A DNA stretch of 64,000 bases from the NCBI RefSeq assembly GCF_021021555.1, contig NZ_JAINWA010000003.1, forward strand, positions 1 through 64,000. Reading direction: 5' to 3'. A program made the translations under genes and the position numbers. Within the stretch, counting starts at the first letter, position 1; each line of letters starts with the position of its first letter. The stretch comes from Teretinema zuelzerae (GTDB taxonomy: Bacteria; Spirochaetota; Spirochaetia; Treponematales; Treponemataceae). Below, piece by piece: positions 41,127-50,218 of this stretch. The notes beneath the pieces were generated by a model. That model had not been told where the DNA came from. It made no database searches and worked only from the letters and a program-made list of their open reading frames with translations.

Positions 41127-42413
41127 TCACCAGCCCTTCCTGCGCTTTATTCCGTCGGCAGCCCTGAGTCCTGACGCCCAGGCGCCGGTAATGCCCCGGG
41201 ATGTTCCCGCTCCGTCTCCGATCAGATAGATATCGTCCGCGGCCATGAAGAACTCGTCTTTGAAAACCGGCTTGTTCGCATACAGCTTTATTTCAGGATA
41301 ATAGAGAATCGTGCCGGGATGCAAAACTCCGGGAACGATGGTGTCAAGTTGTTTTAACGCCTTCCATATAGAACGGAGAAATTTCGCAGGCATGGCCAGG
41401 CTGATGTCTCCGGGGGTACAGGAGGGGAGCGAGGGTTCGAAGTCGTATAAATCGTCGTTGAGTCCGTCTTTGGTAGTGCGCTTTCCCATGCGGAAGTCGC
41501 CGATCCTCTGCATGATCGGATGTCCGCCTCCGGTCAACATGGCCAGGGATGCGAGAAATTCGGCGTAATCCTGTCCGGAGGCGAGCGGTTGCGTGAACTC
41601 TACGCTTCGAAGAATGGCGAAGTTCACCAGTCCGTTCGGCGGACGCTCATGAGACCAGGCATGTCCGTTCACGCTGTAATACGTTTGTCCATTTGCGGCG
41701 GTATATCTTTCCTGTACGACGTGAGCGGCTCCTGAATTGGTGCAGAATGTGCGGGTTCGCTCGGGGAAGATGAATTTCGGGTCGTAGTAGTCTTTCACGA
41801 TCGGATAGTGCTCTAATCGCGTTTCAACACGAACGCCGACGTCGATGCTGTTGTCGGTGTACGCGATATCGTTTTCGCGCATAAAACGTCGTAGAAAGTC
41901 GAACCCGTGCCGGCCGGGCGCTACGATCAGCTGATCATAACCGGCTTCGCGTTTCGATGTATGCGCTGTTTTCGTGTTTTTATCGATCGAGATCAGTTCT
42001 TCTTCGAGCGATATTTCGACTCCCGCCGCCGCAAGACGCGCCAGCAGGGTTTTAATGAGGGCCAAGCCTCCGTCGGTTCCCAGATGGGATTGTCTGATCA
42101 TCAACAATTCGACGCCAATCCGGCTCGCACGTTTTTGATAGGTGGAAAGATTTTTTTGAGGCATGATATCGGGTTGAAGGAATTGTTCGACCCGTTCTAT
42201 ATAACGCGAGGAATCTTCCCTGTTCCAGTATTCAACCGGAAAGCCGATCGGCCAGGTGAAATTCATCTTGCAGTCGTTCCGAAGGCCTCCGGACGAGACT
42301 TTTTCTTTTTCTATCAGAAGGATTTTCATATCCTGCTTGACGGACAATAGTTCAAAAGCGGCGGCGAGTCCTGCAGGACCGGAGCCTGCAATGATACAGT
42401 CATAGTGAATCAT
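41127..42413 (-). CDS. FAD-dependent dehydrogenase, uncharacterised (COG2509-like)
   Basis: 428 residues. The N-terminal dinucleotide-binding motif is IIAGSGPAGLAAAFELL (about residues 7-23) and the C-terminal FAD motif is DIYLIGDGAGTSRGITGAWASGLRAA. The middle (FCTNSGAAHVVQERY; YYSVNGHAWSHERPPNGLVNFAIL) matches the predicted FAD-dependent dehydrogenase group COG2509, whose substrate is unknown. It follows an unknown 146-residue gene by 12 nt and precedes rsmD. No signal peptide. Confidence 0.82.
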   Translation of the reverse strand: MIHYDCIIAGSGPAGLAAAFELLSVKQDMKILLIEKEKVSSGGLRNDCKMNFTWPIGFPVEYWNREDSSRYIERVEQFLQPDIMPQKNLSTYQKRASRIGVELLMIRQSHLGTDGGLALIKTLLARLAAAGVEISLEEELISIDKNTKTAHTSKREAGYDQLIVAPGRHGFDFLRRFMRENDIAYTDNSIDVGVRVETRLEHYPIVKDYYDPKFIFPERTRTFCTNSGAAHVVQERYTAANGQTYYSVNGHAWSHERPPNGLVNFAILRSVEFTQPLASGQDYAEFLASLAMLTGGGHPIMQRIGDFRMGKRTTKDGLNDDLYDFEPSLPSCTPGDISLAMPAKFLRSIWKALKQLDTIVPGVLHPGTILYYPEIKLYANKPVFKDEFFMAADDIYLIGDGAGTSRGITGAWASGLRAADGIKRRKGW

Positions 42414-42425
42414 GACTGCACTATA

Positions 42426-42866
42426 TCAGAAATGAAGAAGTTCGCTCAACTCATTTTGCGATACCATATCGCGGGAATCGAAATTTGCGTCTTTTTTCTG
42501 GATATTATTTTGAATTTCCGCGGAGAGCGCAAGATGCGTATTTTTTATGGTTTGAATTTTAGGGAGCAAGTTTGCAAATGACTCTGATAAACCTGATTTT
42601 CCAGACAACACTAGGGTCAGCAAATCTATATATCGTTCCTGGCATGAGCGTAATGAATGCAGAATGGCGATATAGCCCGAGATCCGGGAATTCGAGAGTA
42701 TCTGAGCCGATAATTTCTGTATCGAAACGTCGAGAAACAGGATGTCGTCGACAAATTTATCGTAAAAATAATCTCCCGCGAGATCCAGCAATAATCCTTC
42801 CTTGAGAAGATCGGCTGTTCTGGCTAACTGATAGATATTGTCCTGAAATACGATGTTCTGAAGCAT
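42426..42866 (-). CDS. Conserved protein of unknown function
   Basis: 146 residues from the ATG at 42866, chosen because ACGGAG lies 7 nt before it; an in-frame ATG 36 nt upstream lacks a comparable site. It is predicted to be mostly helical (LARTADLLKEGLLLDLAGDY; ILHSLRSCQERYIDLL). It contains no motif I recognise. First gene of the unit that includes the FAD protein and rsmD; divergent from rpsF. Confidence 0.65.
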   Translation of the reverse strand: MLQNIVFQDNIYQLARTADLLKEGLLLDLAGDYFYDKFVDDILFLDVSIQKLSAQILSNSRISGYIAILHSLRSCQERYIDLLTLVLSGKSGLSESFANLLPKIQTIKNTHLALSAEIQNNIQKKDANFDSRDMVSQNELSELLHF

Positions 42867-42916
42867 ATGATTTCTCCGTTGTTCCTTGCTATCTATCGGC
42901 ATTACAAGTCTTTATC

Positions 42917-43037
42917 TTGACCAAAGAGAGATAAAACGATATAAATACAGTTCCGGTCTTGTACCGGTTTCCGGGAATTGATCCGGAAAAACTCCCGCCC
43001 GTGCGCAAGACGCTCGGGCCCAGCAATGTGTCCGTGA
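42917..43037 (+). promoter_or_regulatory. rpsF: rpsF promoter and structured leader, candidate S6:S18 autoregulatory element
   Basis: Promoter: TTGACC (42917-42922), 17-nt spacer, TATAAA (42940-42945). The ~95-nt leader holds three hairpins: CCGGT/ACCGG (42953-42967), TTTCCGG/CCGGAAA (42968-42989) and GCCCG-U-GCG/CGC-U-CGGGC (42997-43019), followed by a strong GAGGAGG SD. Many bacteria bind an S6:S18 dimer to a CCG-containing structure in this leader; whether this is one is inference. Confidence 0.6.
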
Positions 43038-43046
43038 GGAGGAACC

Positions 43047-43328
43047 ATGAGAAAGTATGAACTAATGGTCGTATTCCCGATTGAGGAAGACCAGTTCAAA
43101 CCCGGAATCGAAGCGGTAAAGAAAACCCTGACTGATTTCGGCGCGCAGATCGCAGGAGAAGATCCCTATGGAGATAGGGATCTTACCTATGAAGTCAAGG
43201 GAAGAACCAGAGGGCGGTATGTTCTGTTCACCCTCAACGCATCCCCCGAGAAGATCGTTGAAATGGATAGGCAGTTTAAGTTGAATACCAACCTGCTTAC
43301 ATTCCTTTTCGTTAAAGTAGAAGAATAA
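43047..43328 (+). CDS. rpsF: 30S ribosomal protein S6
   Basis: 93 residues. It begins MRKYELMVVFPIEED, typical of S6, and keeps the YxxxxRTRGRYVLFTLNA-like core that contacts S18. Strong SD (GAGGAGG). First gene of rpsF-ssb-rpsR-rplI-dnaB, a standard bacterial order. Confidence 0.96.
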   Translation: MRKYELMVVFPIEEDQFKPGIEAVKKTLTDFGAQIAGEDPYGDRDLTYEVKGRTRGRYVLFTLNASPEKIVEMDRQFKLNTNLLTFLFVKVEE

Positions 43329-43345
43329 ACCCAAAGGAGCGCCTT

Positions 43346-43861
43346 GTGGCTGACGTAAATCACGTAGTGTTAATCGGACGGCTTACCCGCGATGCAGAGT
43401 TGAAATATACTTCCGGGGGAATGGCTGTCTGTAAATTCGCTTTAGCGGTGAATAAACGACGGAAACAGGGTGAGCAATGGGTTGATGAAGCTAATTTCTT
43501 CGATATCGTCCTGTGGGGTCGGTCCGGAGAAACGTTGAATCAATATCTGGTTAAGGGGAAGCAAGTCGCAGTAGAAGGCGAATTGCACCAGAATCGATGG
43601 GAACAGGAAGGGCAAAGCCGCAGCAAGGTTGAAATCATGGCCAACAATGTTCAGCTTCTGGGCGGCGGTCCCGGCGGATCGGGGGCTTCCGGCTCCATGT
43701 CCGGCGGAGCTTCCGGCGGTTATTCCAATTCCTTGGGCGCTCAGGGCGGCTCAGGGTCTTCAGATGCTTCATGGCAGAAAAGACCGAACGCGCCTTCGCG
43801 TCCTGTTCAGGATATGGATGATTCGATTCCCCCTGATTTCCCCGACGATATTCCATTTTAA
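43346..43861 (+). CDS. ssb: Single-stranded DNA-binding protein
   Basis: 171 residues with GTG start at 43346 behind AAAGGAG. The OB fold covers about 1-110 ([51 protein letters not shown]). A Gly/Ser-rich linker (about 112-148) precedes the acidic tip [14 protein letters not shown], which binds repair and replication partners. Placed between rpsF and rpsR as in many bacteria. Confidence 0.97.
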   Translation: MADVNHVVLIGRLTRDAELKYTSGGMAVCKFALAVNKRRKQGEQWVDEANFFDIVLWGRSGETLNQYLVKGKQVAVEGELHQNRWEQEGQSRSKVEIMANNVQLLGGGPGGSGASGSMSGGASGGYSNSLGAQGGSGSSDASWQKRPNAPSRPVQDMDDSIPPDFPDDIPF

Positions 43862-43872
43862 GGAGAACTGAT

Positions 43873-44178
43873 ATGTCTGATGAAAAGATGAGAGATATGG
43901 ATAATGATATGCCGATGCAGGATGCCATGCGCGATTCCGACGACCGCGGCAGCGGTCGCAGGGGCAAGGTGTTTTTCCGCAAGAAGGTGTGCCGTTTCTG
44001 CACCCAGAAATCGAAAATCGATTATAAGGATTCCGACGGTCTCCGCAGATACACCACCGAGCGGGGCAAGATTCTTCCCCGCCGCATCACCGGAACCTGC
44101 GCCAAGCATCAGCGACGCCTTGCTGTCGAGATCAAGCGCGCACGCGCTCTCGCCATGCTTCCGTACGTCGTAAGCTGA
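43873..44178 (+). CDS. rpsR: 30S ribosomal protein S18
   Basis: 101 residues. The conserved S18 body runs from about residue 33 ([16 protein letters not shown]) to [11 protein letters not shown]. Cys pair CRFC plus a later Cys (GTCAKH) mark the zinc-type (C+) form. An acidic, Met-rich N-terminal extension of about 30 residues ([17 protein letters not shown]) precedes it and is not part of the usual fold. Cotranscribed with rpsF and ssb. Confidence 0.96.
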   Translation: MSDEKMRDMDNDMPMQDAMRDSDDRGSGRRGKVFFRKKVCRFCTQKSKIDYKDSDGLRRYTTERGKILPRRITGTCAKHQRRLAVEIKRARALAMLPYVVS

Positions 44179-44203
44179 GAATAGAACGTTTATTCGTTGA
44201 ATC

Positions 44204-44246
44204 GAGCGGTCCTTTCTTTTATGTAAAAGATCGGCCGCTCCTTTTA
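44204..44246 (+). terminator. Hairpin with T-rich tail between rpsR and rplI
   Basis: GAGCGG (44204-44209) pairs with CCGCTC (44235-44240), with an inner TCTTTTA/TAAAAGA stem (44215-44230), followed by CTTTTATA. It could partly terminate the rpsF-ssb-rpsR transcript before rplI-dnaB, or act as an attenuator. No strong promoter is seen between it and rplI. Confidence 0.5.
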
Positions 44247-44315
44247 TATCCGGCATGATATCGATCCAACTCCTGGACGCGGTATCAGTCGTAATCAAAG
44301 AGTAAGGAGCTCGAA

Positions 44316-44870
44316 ATGAAAGTAATCCTCAACAAGGATGTAAAGCACCTCGGAGAAGAGGGCGATGTTAAGGACGTAGCCAACGGATACGCCCGGAACT
44401 ATCTGTTCCCCCGCGAACTGGCCCTTCCATGCAACGACATGACTCTCGCGTTTTTCGAATCCCGCAAAGCGGAAATCGAAGCGAAGAAAGCTGAAAAGCG
44501 CGCAACCGCAGCCAGCCTCAAAGACAAGCTTGAAGCTCTCGCTATCACCCTCGTCATGCCGGCCGGAAACAACGGAAAGCTGTACGGAGCCGTCACGAAT
44601 CAGACAATTGCCGACGAACTCATCAAACTCGGTTTCGAGATTGAAAGGAAGCGCATTGAGCTTCCCGGTCTTACTTTCAAGAGCGTCGGAAAATATACTG
44701 TTACCGTCAAGCTGTATGAAAGCGCCACGGCTACCCTCCAGGTCGTCGTCGAAGCTCAGCCGCATGCTGAATCTTCTTCGTCCAAACCTGTACGCCAGGA
44801 ACGCCATAGCCGCCGCCATGAGGACGCCGCTCCCGAAGCTGCTCCCGAAACCGCTGCAGACGCAGAGTAA
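44316..44870 (+). CDS. rplI: 50S ribosomal protein L9
   Basis: 184 residues. The N-terminal domain MKVILNKDVKHLGEEGDVKDVANGYARNYLFP is diagnostic, followed by the long linking helix (about 42-75) and the C-terminal rRNA-binding domain (about 76-148). A charged and Ala/Glu-rich tail of about 35 residues (SSSSKPVRQERHSRRHED, then PEAAPET) extends beyond the usual end. SD GGAG. dnaB follows after 9 nt. Confidence 0.96.
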   Translation: MKVILNKDVKHLGEEGDVKDVANGYARNYLFPRELALPCNDMTLAFFESRKAEIEAKKAEKRATAASLKDKLEALAITLVMPAGNNGKLYGAVTNQTIADELIKLGFEIERKRIELPGLTFKSVGKYTVTVKLYESATATLQVVVEAQPHAESSSSKPVRQERHSRRHEDAAPEAAPETAADAE

Positions 44871-44879
44871 AAACGCCGT

Positions 44880-46214
44880 ATGAACATGCCTTCGCTGAAA
44901 GATAAGGTTCCGCCTAATAACTTGGAAGCCGAACAGGCGACCTTAGGCGCCCTTCTTCTGGATGCGGAGGCTATCGGCACCGTTATCAGGTACCTGAGGC
45001 CTGATAATTTCTATTCCCTTCAAAATCAGAAGATATTCAAATCCATTATTTCCCTTTTTAATAAAGGGCAGCGTTCAGATCTCATCACCATCACAGACGA
45101 GCTTCGCCAAGCCGGGGAGCTCGAGGCGGCCGGAGGGCCGGCCTACATCGCTTCCCTGACAGATACCGTGCCCACAAGCGCGAACGTCGAGTATTACGCC
45201 AGAATCGTATTGGAAAATTCCGTTCGAAGGGCTTTGTTGACGATTTCCCACAAAATCATAGCGGAAGCCCACGACCAGTCGACGGAAAGCCGCGCTGTGC
45301 TCGAAAACGCCCAAAAGCAGATTTTCGAGCTTACCGACGCGAACCAGTCGGCAACTTTTAAAACGCCGAAAGACATAATTCCCCGAGCGATCGAAGCAAT
45401 CGAAAAGCTCTATCATACCCGCGATGCCTTTACCGGCGTTCCATCTGGTCTAATCGAACTCGATCAAATGACGAGCGGGTTCCAGAAATCGGAATTGATC
45501 ATTATCGGCGCACGTCCATCCGTCGGTAAAACAGCCCTTGCTCTTTCCATGGCGGCTCATACGTCGATAAAAGAGAAAATTCCGACAGCGTTTTTTTCCC
45601 TTGAAATGTCCGATATGCAGCTCATGCAGCGTCTTATATCATCCGAGGCTAAAATACCTTCGGAGAAAATCAGAACCGGCTTGCTTAAATTGAGCGATTT
45701 TCAGAGCATACAGGATGCGGCCGGGCTTATCTACGAAGCGCCCCTGTATATTGTCGATATGCCGAATATGAAGCTTCTCGATCTTCGGGCAATGGCCCGC
45801 CGCTTGAGGGCTCAATTCAATATAGAAATCATTTTCGTCGATTATCTTACCCTGATCACCAGCGAAAACAGTTTGATTCCTCGCCATGAACAAATCGCCG
45901 AAATTTCCCGGTCGTTGAAAAGTCTTGCCCGCGAACTGAATATTCCGGTCGTTGCGCTTTCTCAGGTAAAACGGGATGCCGAAGGAAAGAAACCCAATCT
46001 TGCGGACTTGCGCGAATCGGGATCGATAGAGCAGGACGCAGACGTCGTCATGTTTCTTCATCGCGAAAGGGTGTCCTCCAAGGATGCCGGCGATAAAGAA
46101 CAGGCGATCGATACCGAACTAATCGTCGCGAAGCAGCGAAACGGACCGATCGGCGATGTCGAGATCCTGTTTTTGCCGAGATATACAAAATTCGTTTCTA
46201 AAGCGCATGGATAA
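44880..46214 (+). CDS. dnaB: Replicative DNA helicase DnaB
   Basis: 444 residues. The N-terminal domain (NNLEAEQATLGALLLDAEAI) and the RecA-like motor with Walker A GARPSVGKTALAL (about 203-215) and FFSLEMSDMQLMQRL are typical. Near the C-terminus SGSIEQDADVVMFLHRE and the arginine-finger region are intact, with no intein. Ring helicase that unwinds DNA at the fork. Last gene of the operon, directly before a strong terminator. Confidence 0.98.
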   Translation: MNMPSLKDKVPPNNLEAEQATLGALLLDAEAIGTVIRYLRPDNFYSLQNQKIFKSIISLFNKGQRSDLITITDELRQAGELEAAGGPAYIASLTDTVPTSANVEYYARIVLENSVRRALLTISHKIIAEAHDQSTESRAVLENAQKQIFELTDANQSATFKTPKDIIPRAIEAIEKLYHTRDAFTGVPSGLIELDQMTSGFQKSELIIIGARPSVGKTALALSMAAHTSIKEKIPTAFFSLEMSDMQLMQRLISSEAKIPSEKIRTGLLKLSDFQSIQDAAGLIYEAPLYIVDMPNMKLLDLRAMARRLRAQFNIEIIFVDYLTLITSENSLIPRHEQIAEISRSLKSLARELNIPVVALSQVKRDAEGKKPNLADLRESGSIEQDADVVMFLHRERVSSKDAGDKEQAIDTELIVAKQRNGPIGDVEILFLPRYTKFVSKAHG

Positions 46215-46216
46215 AA

Positions 46217-46244
46217 AAAACGGCCCGAAGGCCGTTTTTTTTTT
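46217..46244. terminator. Bidirectional terminator between dnaB and a lipoprotein gene
   Basis: CGGCC (46221-46225) pairs with GGCCG (46230-46234) around a CGAA tetraloop, extended by flanking A8 and T10 runs, so it can work on both strands: for dnaB and for the lipoprotein gene ending at 46243. Confidence 0.92.
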
Positions 46245-48249
46245 ATTCTATCCAATATCCTTCGGAAGAGATCGCCGCTGTTGAGACGACTTCCTGCCTG
46301 TTCTTGTCGTACCAGCTCAGGGACCCGTCACGATTAAGACTGACTACATATTGATCCGTCATGGAACATTTATCCGGAAGGGAATACCCCCTGTCGTATC
46401 TGAATTGAACGCCGCCCGACGTGGGAATTTCTACGAGCGAGCTTTTTCCCAGATTCGTAATGATGCCTTTGTTTATCGGCATCAGCGAAGCGTTCAAATC
46501 TTCGTCTGCGTAAGAGGCGATGACCGTCGCTGTCGTTTTAAGAATCTGAACCGGATCTACGCGTATCGACACGAGTTCCGTTGCTTTATTCTGTCCTCCT
46601 TTTACGAGAAAACCGAAAAAGGCATCATTGTCGTCGATTGAACGGGACAGACCGTACAGAAGATCTCCGGTAATCGGCAAGGGAACCGTTTCGCCTGTTA
46701 TAATGTTCACCAAAATCAGCGGATTAGGAGTTCTTGAGTTCGACGATTTGGAAATAAGTATGAAGTTTTCATCGATAGGGACAACATCCTGGAAACCGAT
46801 GCCCGGATACTGCAGTTCGGAACCATTATTTTTTTTGACGACGGCAAGCCGGTTCCCTTCAAGAAATACGATACCATCGGAATTGATGAAAAGACTGGAG
46901 ATTCCTTCTTGCGCCGAATGCAATTCCTTTCGTTTATCGCCGTCGAGCGAGGTTTGTATCACCGGGACGGCTTCTGTAGTCGACCAGAACACAAGAGAAT
47001 CCTCGAACAACTTGATGCGATTGCCGGATATTCCGTCGAATGCGAATACAGGAGGAGCCCCTGGGCCAGAAGATATGAAAACCGCTCCCTTTGAAAGAAA
47101 AAATACTCTGCTTCCGTCAGTCGCTAGATCGTCGATTCTTTGAAGCGATATTTCCGTAATACGGGCAATCGCTGCAGCGGGTTGTTGGAATCCAACAGCG
47201 GGGGCGCCGCTTCCATGCTCAGCGGTCATGAGCTCGCCCGTCGAAAGTCCTAAAAGCAATCCAGCCGCGGTACGTTCCGCCGCTGTTACCGAGACCCCCT
47301 CCGGAAGAGTAAAGACGCTTATGCCGTTGTTGCCGTCTTTTAGGAGCCAGTCGTTATCTGCGCCGCGTTCGACCCACCAGGGCACGATGTCGTTCTTCGA
47401 TCCTGCGGCTACGGGATTTTGCGCCGGCCACGAAGATACGGCTTTTCCGCTCGTCGCATCGAACATTTCAATAAATCCGTCTCTGTATCCGGCGATGAAC
47501 CGGTTGTTATTCAAGAGCATCGGACTGTTAAGATCTGTTTGCGACTGGTATTCCGCCCTGATTTTGCCGGATGAAATATCGGTATACAAAAGTCGTCCCG
47601 AAGGACCGAACGTTACCATGCTTGTTTCGGAAGCGCCGGTCGCGCCGAGATTGACGACCCCGGGCGGCTGTGAAAATACCTGTTTGAATTTGCCCGATTT
47701 CGACTCCAATAGAGTCATCCCGTCGACAGAGGCTGTGCCGATCATCAGCCAGGTTCCCTTTGCCGACCATTCAAGAGAGCGCACGGAATCTTTGAACCGT
47801 TTTGCGTACAACCGCCTTTTTGTTCTCCAGTTCCATACAGAAATTCTATGAAGACTGAATCCGTCGGTTTCATAGACCGATAGTACATCTTCCAGGGGAT
47901 TAATTGCGATTTTTTGGATCATTACATCAGAGACCTGCCAGGTTTCGCTTGAGCCGTCGGCATCATGCTTTGTTACGAAACCGTCGGCGCCGGCGCTGAA
48001 GAAGGTGCCTTCGGGTGCGGCGTTTCTAATAGCCAGAACCGCCTGGGAATGCCTTCTCCCGGGGGATTCCGCAGGAACTGCATCGCCGGTATCCTGAATT
48101 TGAGATGTTTGATCATCCGAAGCTGCGCTGTTTCGGGCCGGGGTAAATCCTTCGATCGTCTGGGCTTGCTTCGACTGGCCGGCATCGACTGTTGCGCATG
48201 AAATGCACATAATTCCGGAAACCAGAAAAATAAACGCTTTTCTAATCAT
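46243..48249 (-). CDS. Large lipoprotein with beta-propeller-like (WD40/PQQ-type) repeats
   Basis: 668 residues from the ATG at 48249, which overlaps the stop of the CpXC gene. The signal peptide ends at Cys15 or Cys18 (GIMCISC). The mature part consists of repeating four-strand units with WD40-like spacing (FFSAGADGFVTKHDADGS; LEWSAKGTWLMIGTASVDGMTLLES; NNRFIAGYRDGFIEMFDATSGKAVSSW), suggesting one or two beta-propellers. Likely an outer-envelope scaffold; no enzyme motif is visible. Last gene of the rpsB/frr-rseP block. Confidence 0.78.
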   Translation of the reverse strand: MIRKAFIFLVSGIMCISCATVDAGQSKQAQTIEGFTPARNSAASDDQTSQIQDTGDAVPAESPGRRHSQAVLAIRNAAPEGTFFSAGADGFVTKHDADGSSETWQVSDVMIQKIAINPLEDVLSVYETDGFSLHRISVWNWRTKRRLYAKRFKDSVRSLEWSAKGTWLMIGTASVDGMTLLESKSGKFKQVFSQPPGVVNLGATGASETSMVTFGPSGRLLYTDISSGKIRAEYQSQTDLNSPMLLNNNRFIAGYRDGFIEMFDATSGKAVSSWPAQNPVAAGSKNDIVPWWVERGADNDWLLKDGNNGISVFTLPEGVSVTAAERTAAGLLLGLSTGELMTAEHGSGAPAVGFQQPAAAIARITEISLQRIDDLATDGSRVFFLSKGAVFISSGPGAPPVFAFDGISGNRIKLFEDSLVFWSTTEAVPVIQTSLDGDKRKELHSAQEGISSLFINSDGIVFLEGNRLAVVKKNNGSELQYPGIGFQDVVPIDENFILISKSSNSRTPNPLILVNIITGETVPLPITGDLLYGLSRSIDDNDAFFGFLVKGGQNKATELVSIRVDPVQILKTTATVIASYADEDLNASLMPINKGIITNLGKSSLVEIPTSGGVQFRYDRGYSLPDKCSMTDQYVVSLNRDGSLSWYDKNRQEVVSTAAISSEGYWIE

Positions 48250-48862
48250 TACCGTTGTCCTCGATAAGAATGTTTTGCCAGGAGATGTATGAGCCGTTGC
48301 AGACGGCTTTGGAAACATCGTCGTCGGGATTATTCGAAATCGACTGGCGTATGGAATGATACAATTTCATGGGTATCTTGGTTACCGCGACCTCATCGTT
48401 CCGTAATCCATGAATATGAAACTCCAGTGCTTCACTGTCATTTGCAGATTCAAAATAGATGCGAACTGATTTTCCGGGATTCGTCTGTTCCGCCTGTTCG
48501 GCAAGATGGTATTTGAGGGTTTCGACAGCCGTAACATCGAGACCGGCTTTAAGGGCTGCTATCCTGTCGGCGAGTTCAGGATATCCGATGACGACTTGCG
48601 TTCCTTCGGGTATCTCGAGCTTCCTTGAGAAAAAAAGCATTCGATCAGCTTCAGGAATCAACAGGAGCCGAGCGTGCTTCGACGGCCAAAGAACTTCGGT
48701 TCGCAGATCTGTGTTCAGCTGCGCATTGCAAGAAGGGCATACGCAGGATAAAAAAGAACCGTCGTCAATTGCGTCGATCACCTCGGGTCGTTCGTCAAGG
48801 TTGACGGTTTCGGGAAGGTCCACTGAAAAAGTCTGATCGCAATGACATGTAAGTTCTCTCAT
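48242..48862 (-). CDS. CpXC-domain protein
   Basis: 206 residues. The N-terminal zinc-binding segment has CHCDQTF and, about 35 residues later, CVCPSCNAQL, the CpXC pattern. The rest is mixed alpha/beta without recognisable active-site residues. Function unknown. It lies between rseP and the large lipoprotein gene, 27 nt after rseP, and its stop overlaps the lipoprotein start (GTAATGATTAG). Confidence 0.8.
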   Translation of the reverse strand: MRELTCHCDQTFSVDLPETVNLDERPEVIDAIDDGSFLSCVCPSCNAQLNTDLRTEVLWPSKHARLLLIPEADRMLFFSRKLEIPEGTQVVIGYPELADRIAALKAGLDVTAVETLKYHLAEQAEQTNPGKSVRIYFESANDSEALEFHIHGLRNDEVAVTKIPMKLYHSIRQSISNNPDDDVSKAVCNGSYISWQNILIEDNGND

Positions 48863-48889
48863 TCTGTCGCCCCCAAATAACTTGAATCG

Positions 48890-50218
48890 TCATTGCCGAA
48901 GCAAAAACTGTATGTCTCCGAACATCGCAAGCGTAAAGAGAAATAAAATAAAAGCGATGCCGATAAATTGCACGTAATACATTGTTTTAGGCCGTATTGG
49001 GCGGCCTCTGAAGAGTTCCAGCACGGAAAATAAAATAATGCCGCCGTCGAGTATTGGAACCGGCAACAGATTCATTAAAAAAAGAGACACGCAAATAATG
49101 CTCATCAACTCGGCAAAGCCGGAAATGCTCGACTGAGCGATTTCGCCGATCATCAGCGTTATGCGCACCGGCCCGGAAACTGCTTCGGATACATCCACTC
49201 CGCGGAAAAGCAATCCTATGCTTTTTACGGTGAGCGCGATTAATCGGACTGTTTGTTCCGCTCCTGATGAGATGCTGTCGAGAAAACCGGTGCCGGGCAC
49301 CGTGACGATGACGGTATTCCATTGGATGCCTGTTTTCGGTATCGAATCTTGCAGGTACAGTACAACGATTGTTTTTTCGAGAATCAGGGAATCGCGTTGT
49401 ATGGTGAGCGTCGCTTCTTCCGGCTTTTCTTTGAACATCTCTTCGAATCCGAAATAATCTTCAACAGACCTGCCGTCAACTGCTGTAACAATATCTCCCG
49501 CGCGCAACCCGGCAGATTCCGCGGCGGAACCGGATTCGACAGAGCCGATCGATAAAGGAATCCACGGCTGCACGCCGATTCTGCCTGCTCCGGTTTTTTT
49601 ATCAAGAGCCGGGGTAACGAAGGTCGTTAATAGGCTTTCGCCGCGTTTATAAACCGCCTCGATTTTTTTTTCAGGGTTCAAAGAAATATATTGCTGAAGA
49701 TCGGTGAATGTATGCATGTCGTTCCCGTCAAGTGACACGATCTCGTCGCCGCGAATCAGCCCGGCTTCTTGAGCGGGAGACGGAGAATCGACATCGCCGA
49801 ACGAAACCGGGATGATTTTATTCGAGTACGTGTGATAGAGGCTTCCCGCGGCGCTTATGAACGATAGCGCTATGAAGGCGAGCAGCAGATTGGCCGCGGG
49901 GCCGGAGAACGCTATAAATACTCTTTTAAGCGGATGCGCCGCGTAGAAACTTCCCGGTTCTTTGGGAATATCGATTAATCCTTTTTCAAGTGATTCGCTG
50001 ACGGCTTTTTCGCCCTTCATACCGCAATATCCGCCAAGGGGAAGGGCCGATAACCGATACTCCGTGTCTCCGATTTTCTTTCGAAATATAACCGGACCCC
50101 AGCCGATGGAAAATGTTTCCACCGTTACGCCGCTCAATCGCGCGCTGATAAAGTGGCCTAATTCATGTATGAGGACGACGATTCCGAGCGCGACGAGACC
50201 TATGACTATTTTCAGCAT
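48890..50218 (-). CDS. rseP: Site-2 intramembrane zinc protease RseP
   Basis: 442 residues. The zinc motif HELGH is at 18-22 in the first helix; two PDZ domains lie at about 120-200 and 215-290 (GLIRGDEIVSLDGNDMHTF; GLRAGDIVTAVDGRSVEDYF); the C-terminal metal-binding segment is NLLPVPILDGG. Cleaves membrane-embedded anti-sigma factors or signal-peptide remnants. It overlaps the dxr stop by 7 nt, within the standard uppS-cdsA-dxr-rseP block. Confidence 0.95.
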   Translation of the reverse strand: MLKIVIGLVALGIVVLIHELGHFISARLSGVTVETFSIGWGPVIFRKKIGDTEYRLSALPLGGYCGMKGEKAVSESLEKGLIDIPKEPGSFYAAHPLKRVFIAFSGPAANLLLAFIALSFISAAGSLYHTYSNKIIPVSFGDVDSPSPAQEAGLIRGDEIVSLDGNDMHTFTDLQQYISLNPEKKIEAVYKRGESLLTTFVTPALDKKTGAGRIGVQPWIPLSIGSVESGSAAESAGLRAGDIVTAVDGRSVEDYFGFEEMFKEKPEEATLTIQRDSLILEKTIVVLYLQDSIPKTGIQWNTVIVTVPGTGFLDSISSGAEQTVRLIALTVKSIGLLFRGVDVSEAVSGPVRITLMIGEIAQSSISGFAELMSIICVSLFLMNLLPVPILDGGIILFSVLELFRGRPIRPKTMYYVQFIGIAFILFLFTLAMFGDIQFLLRQ

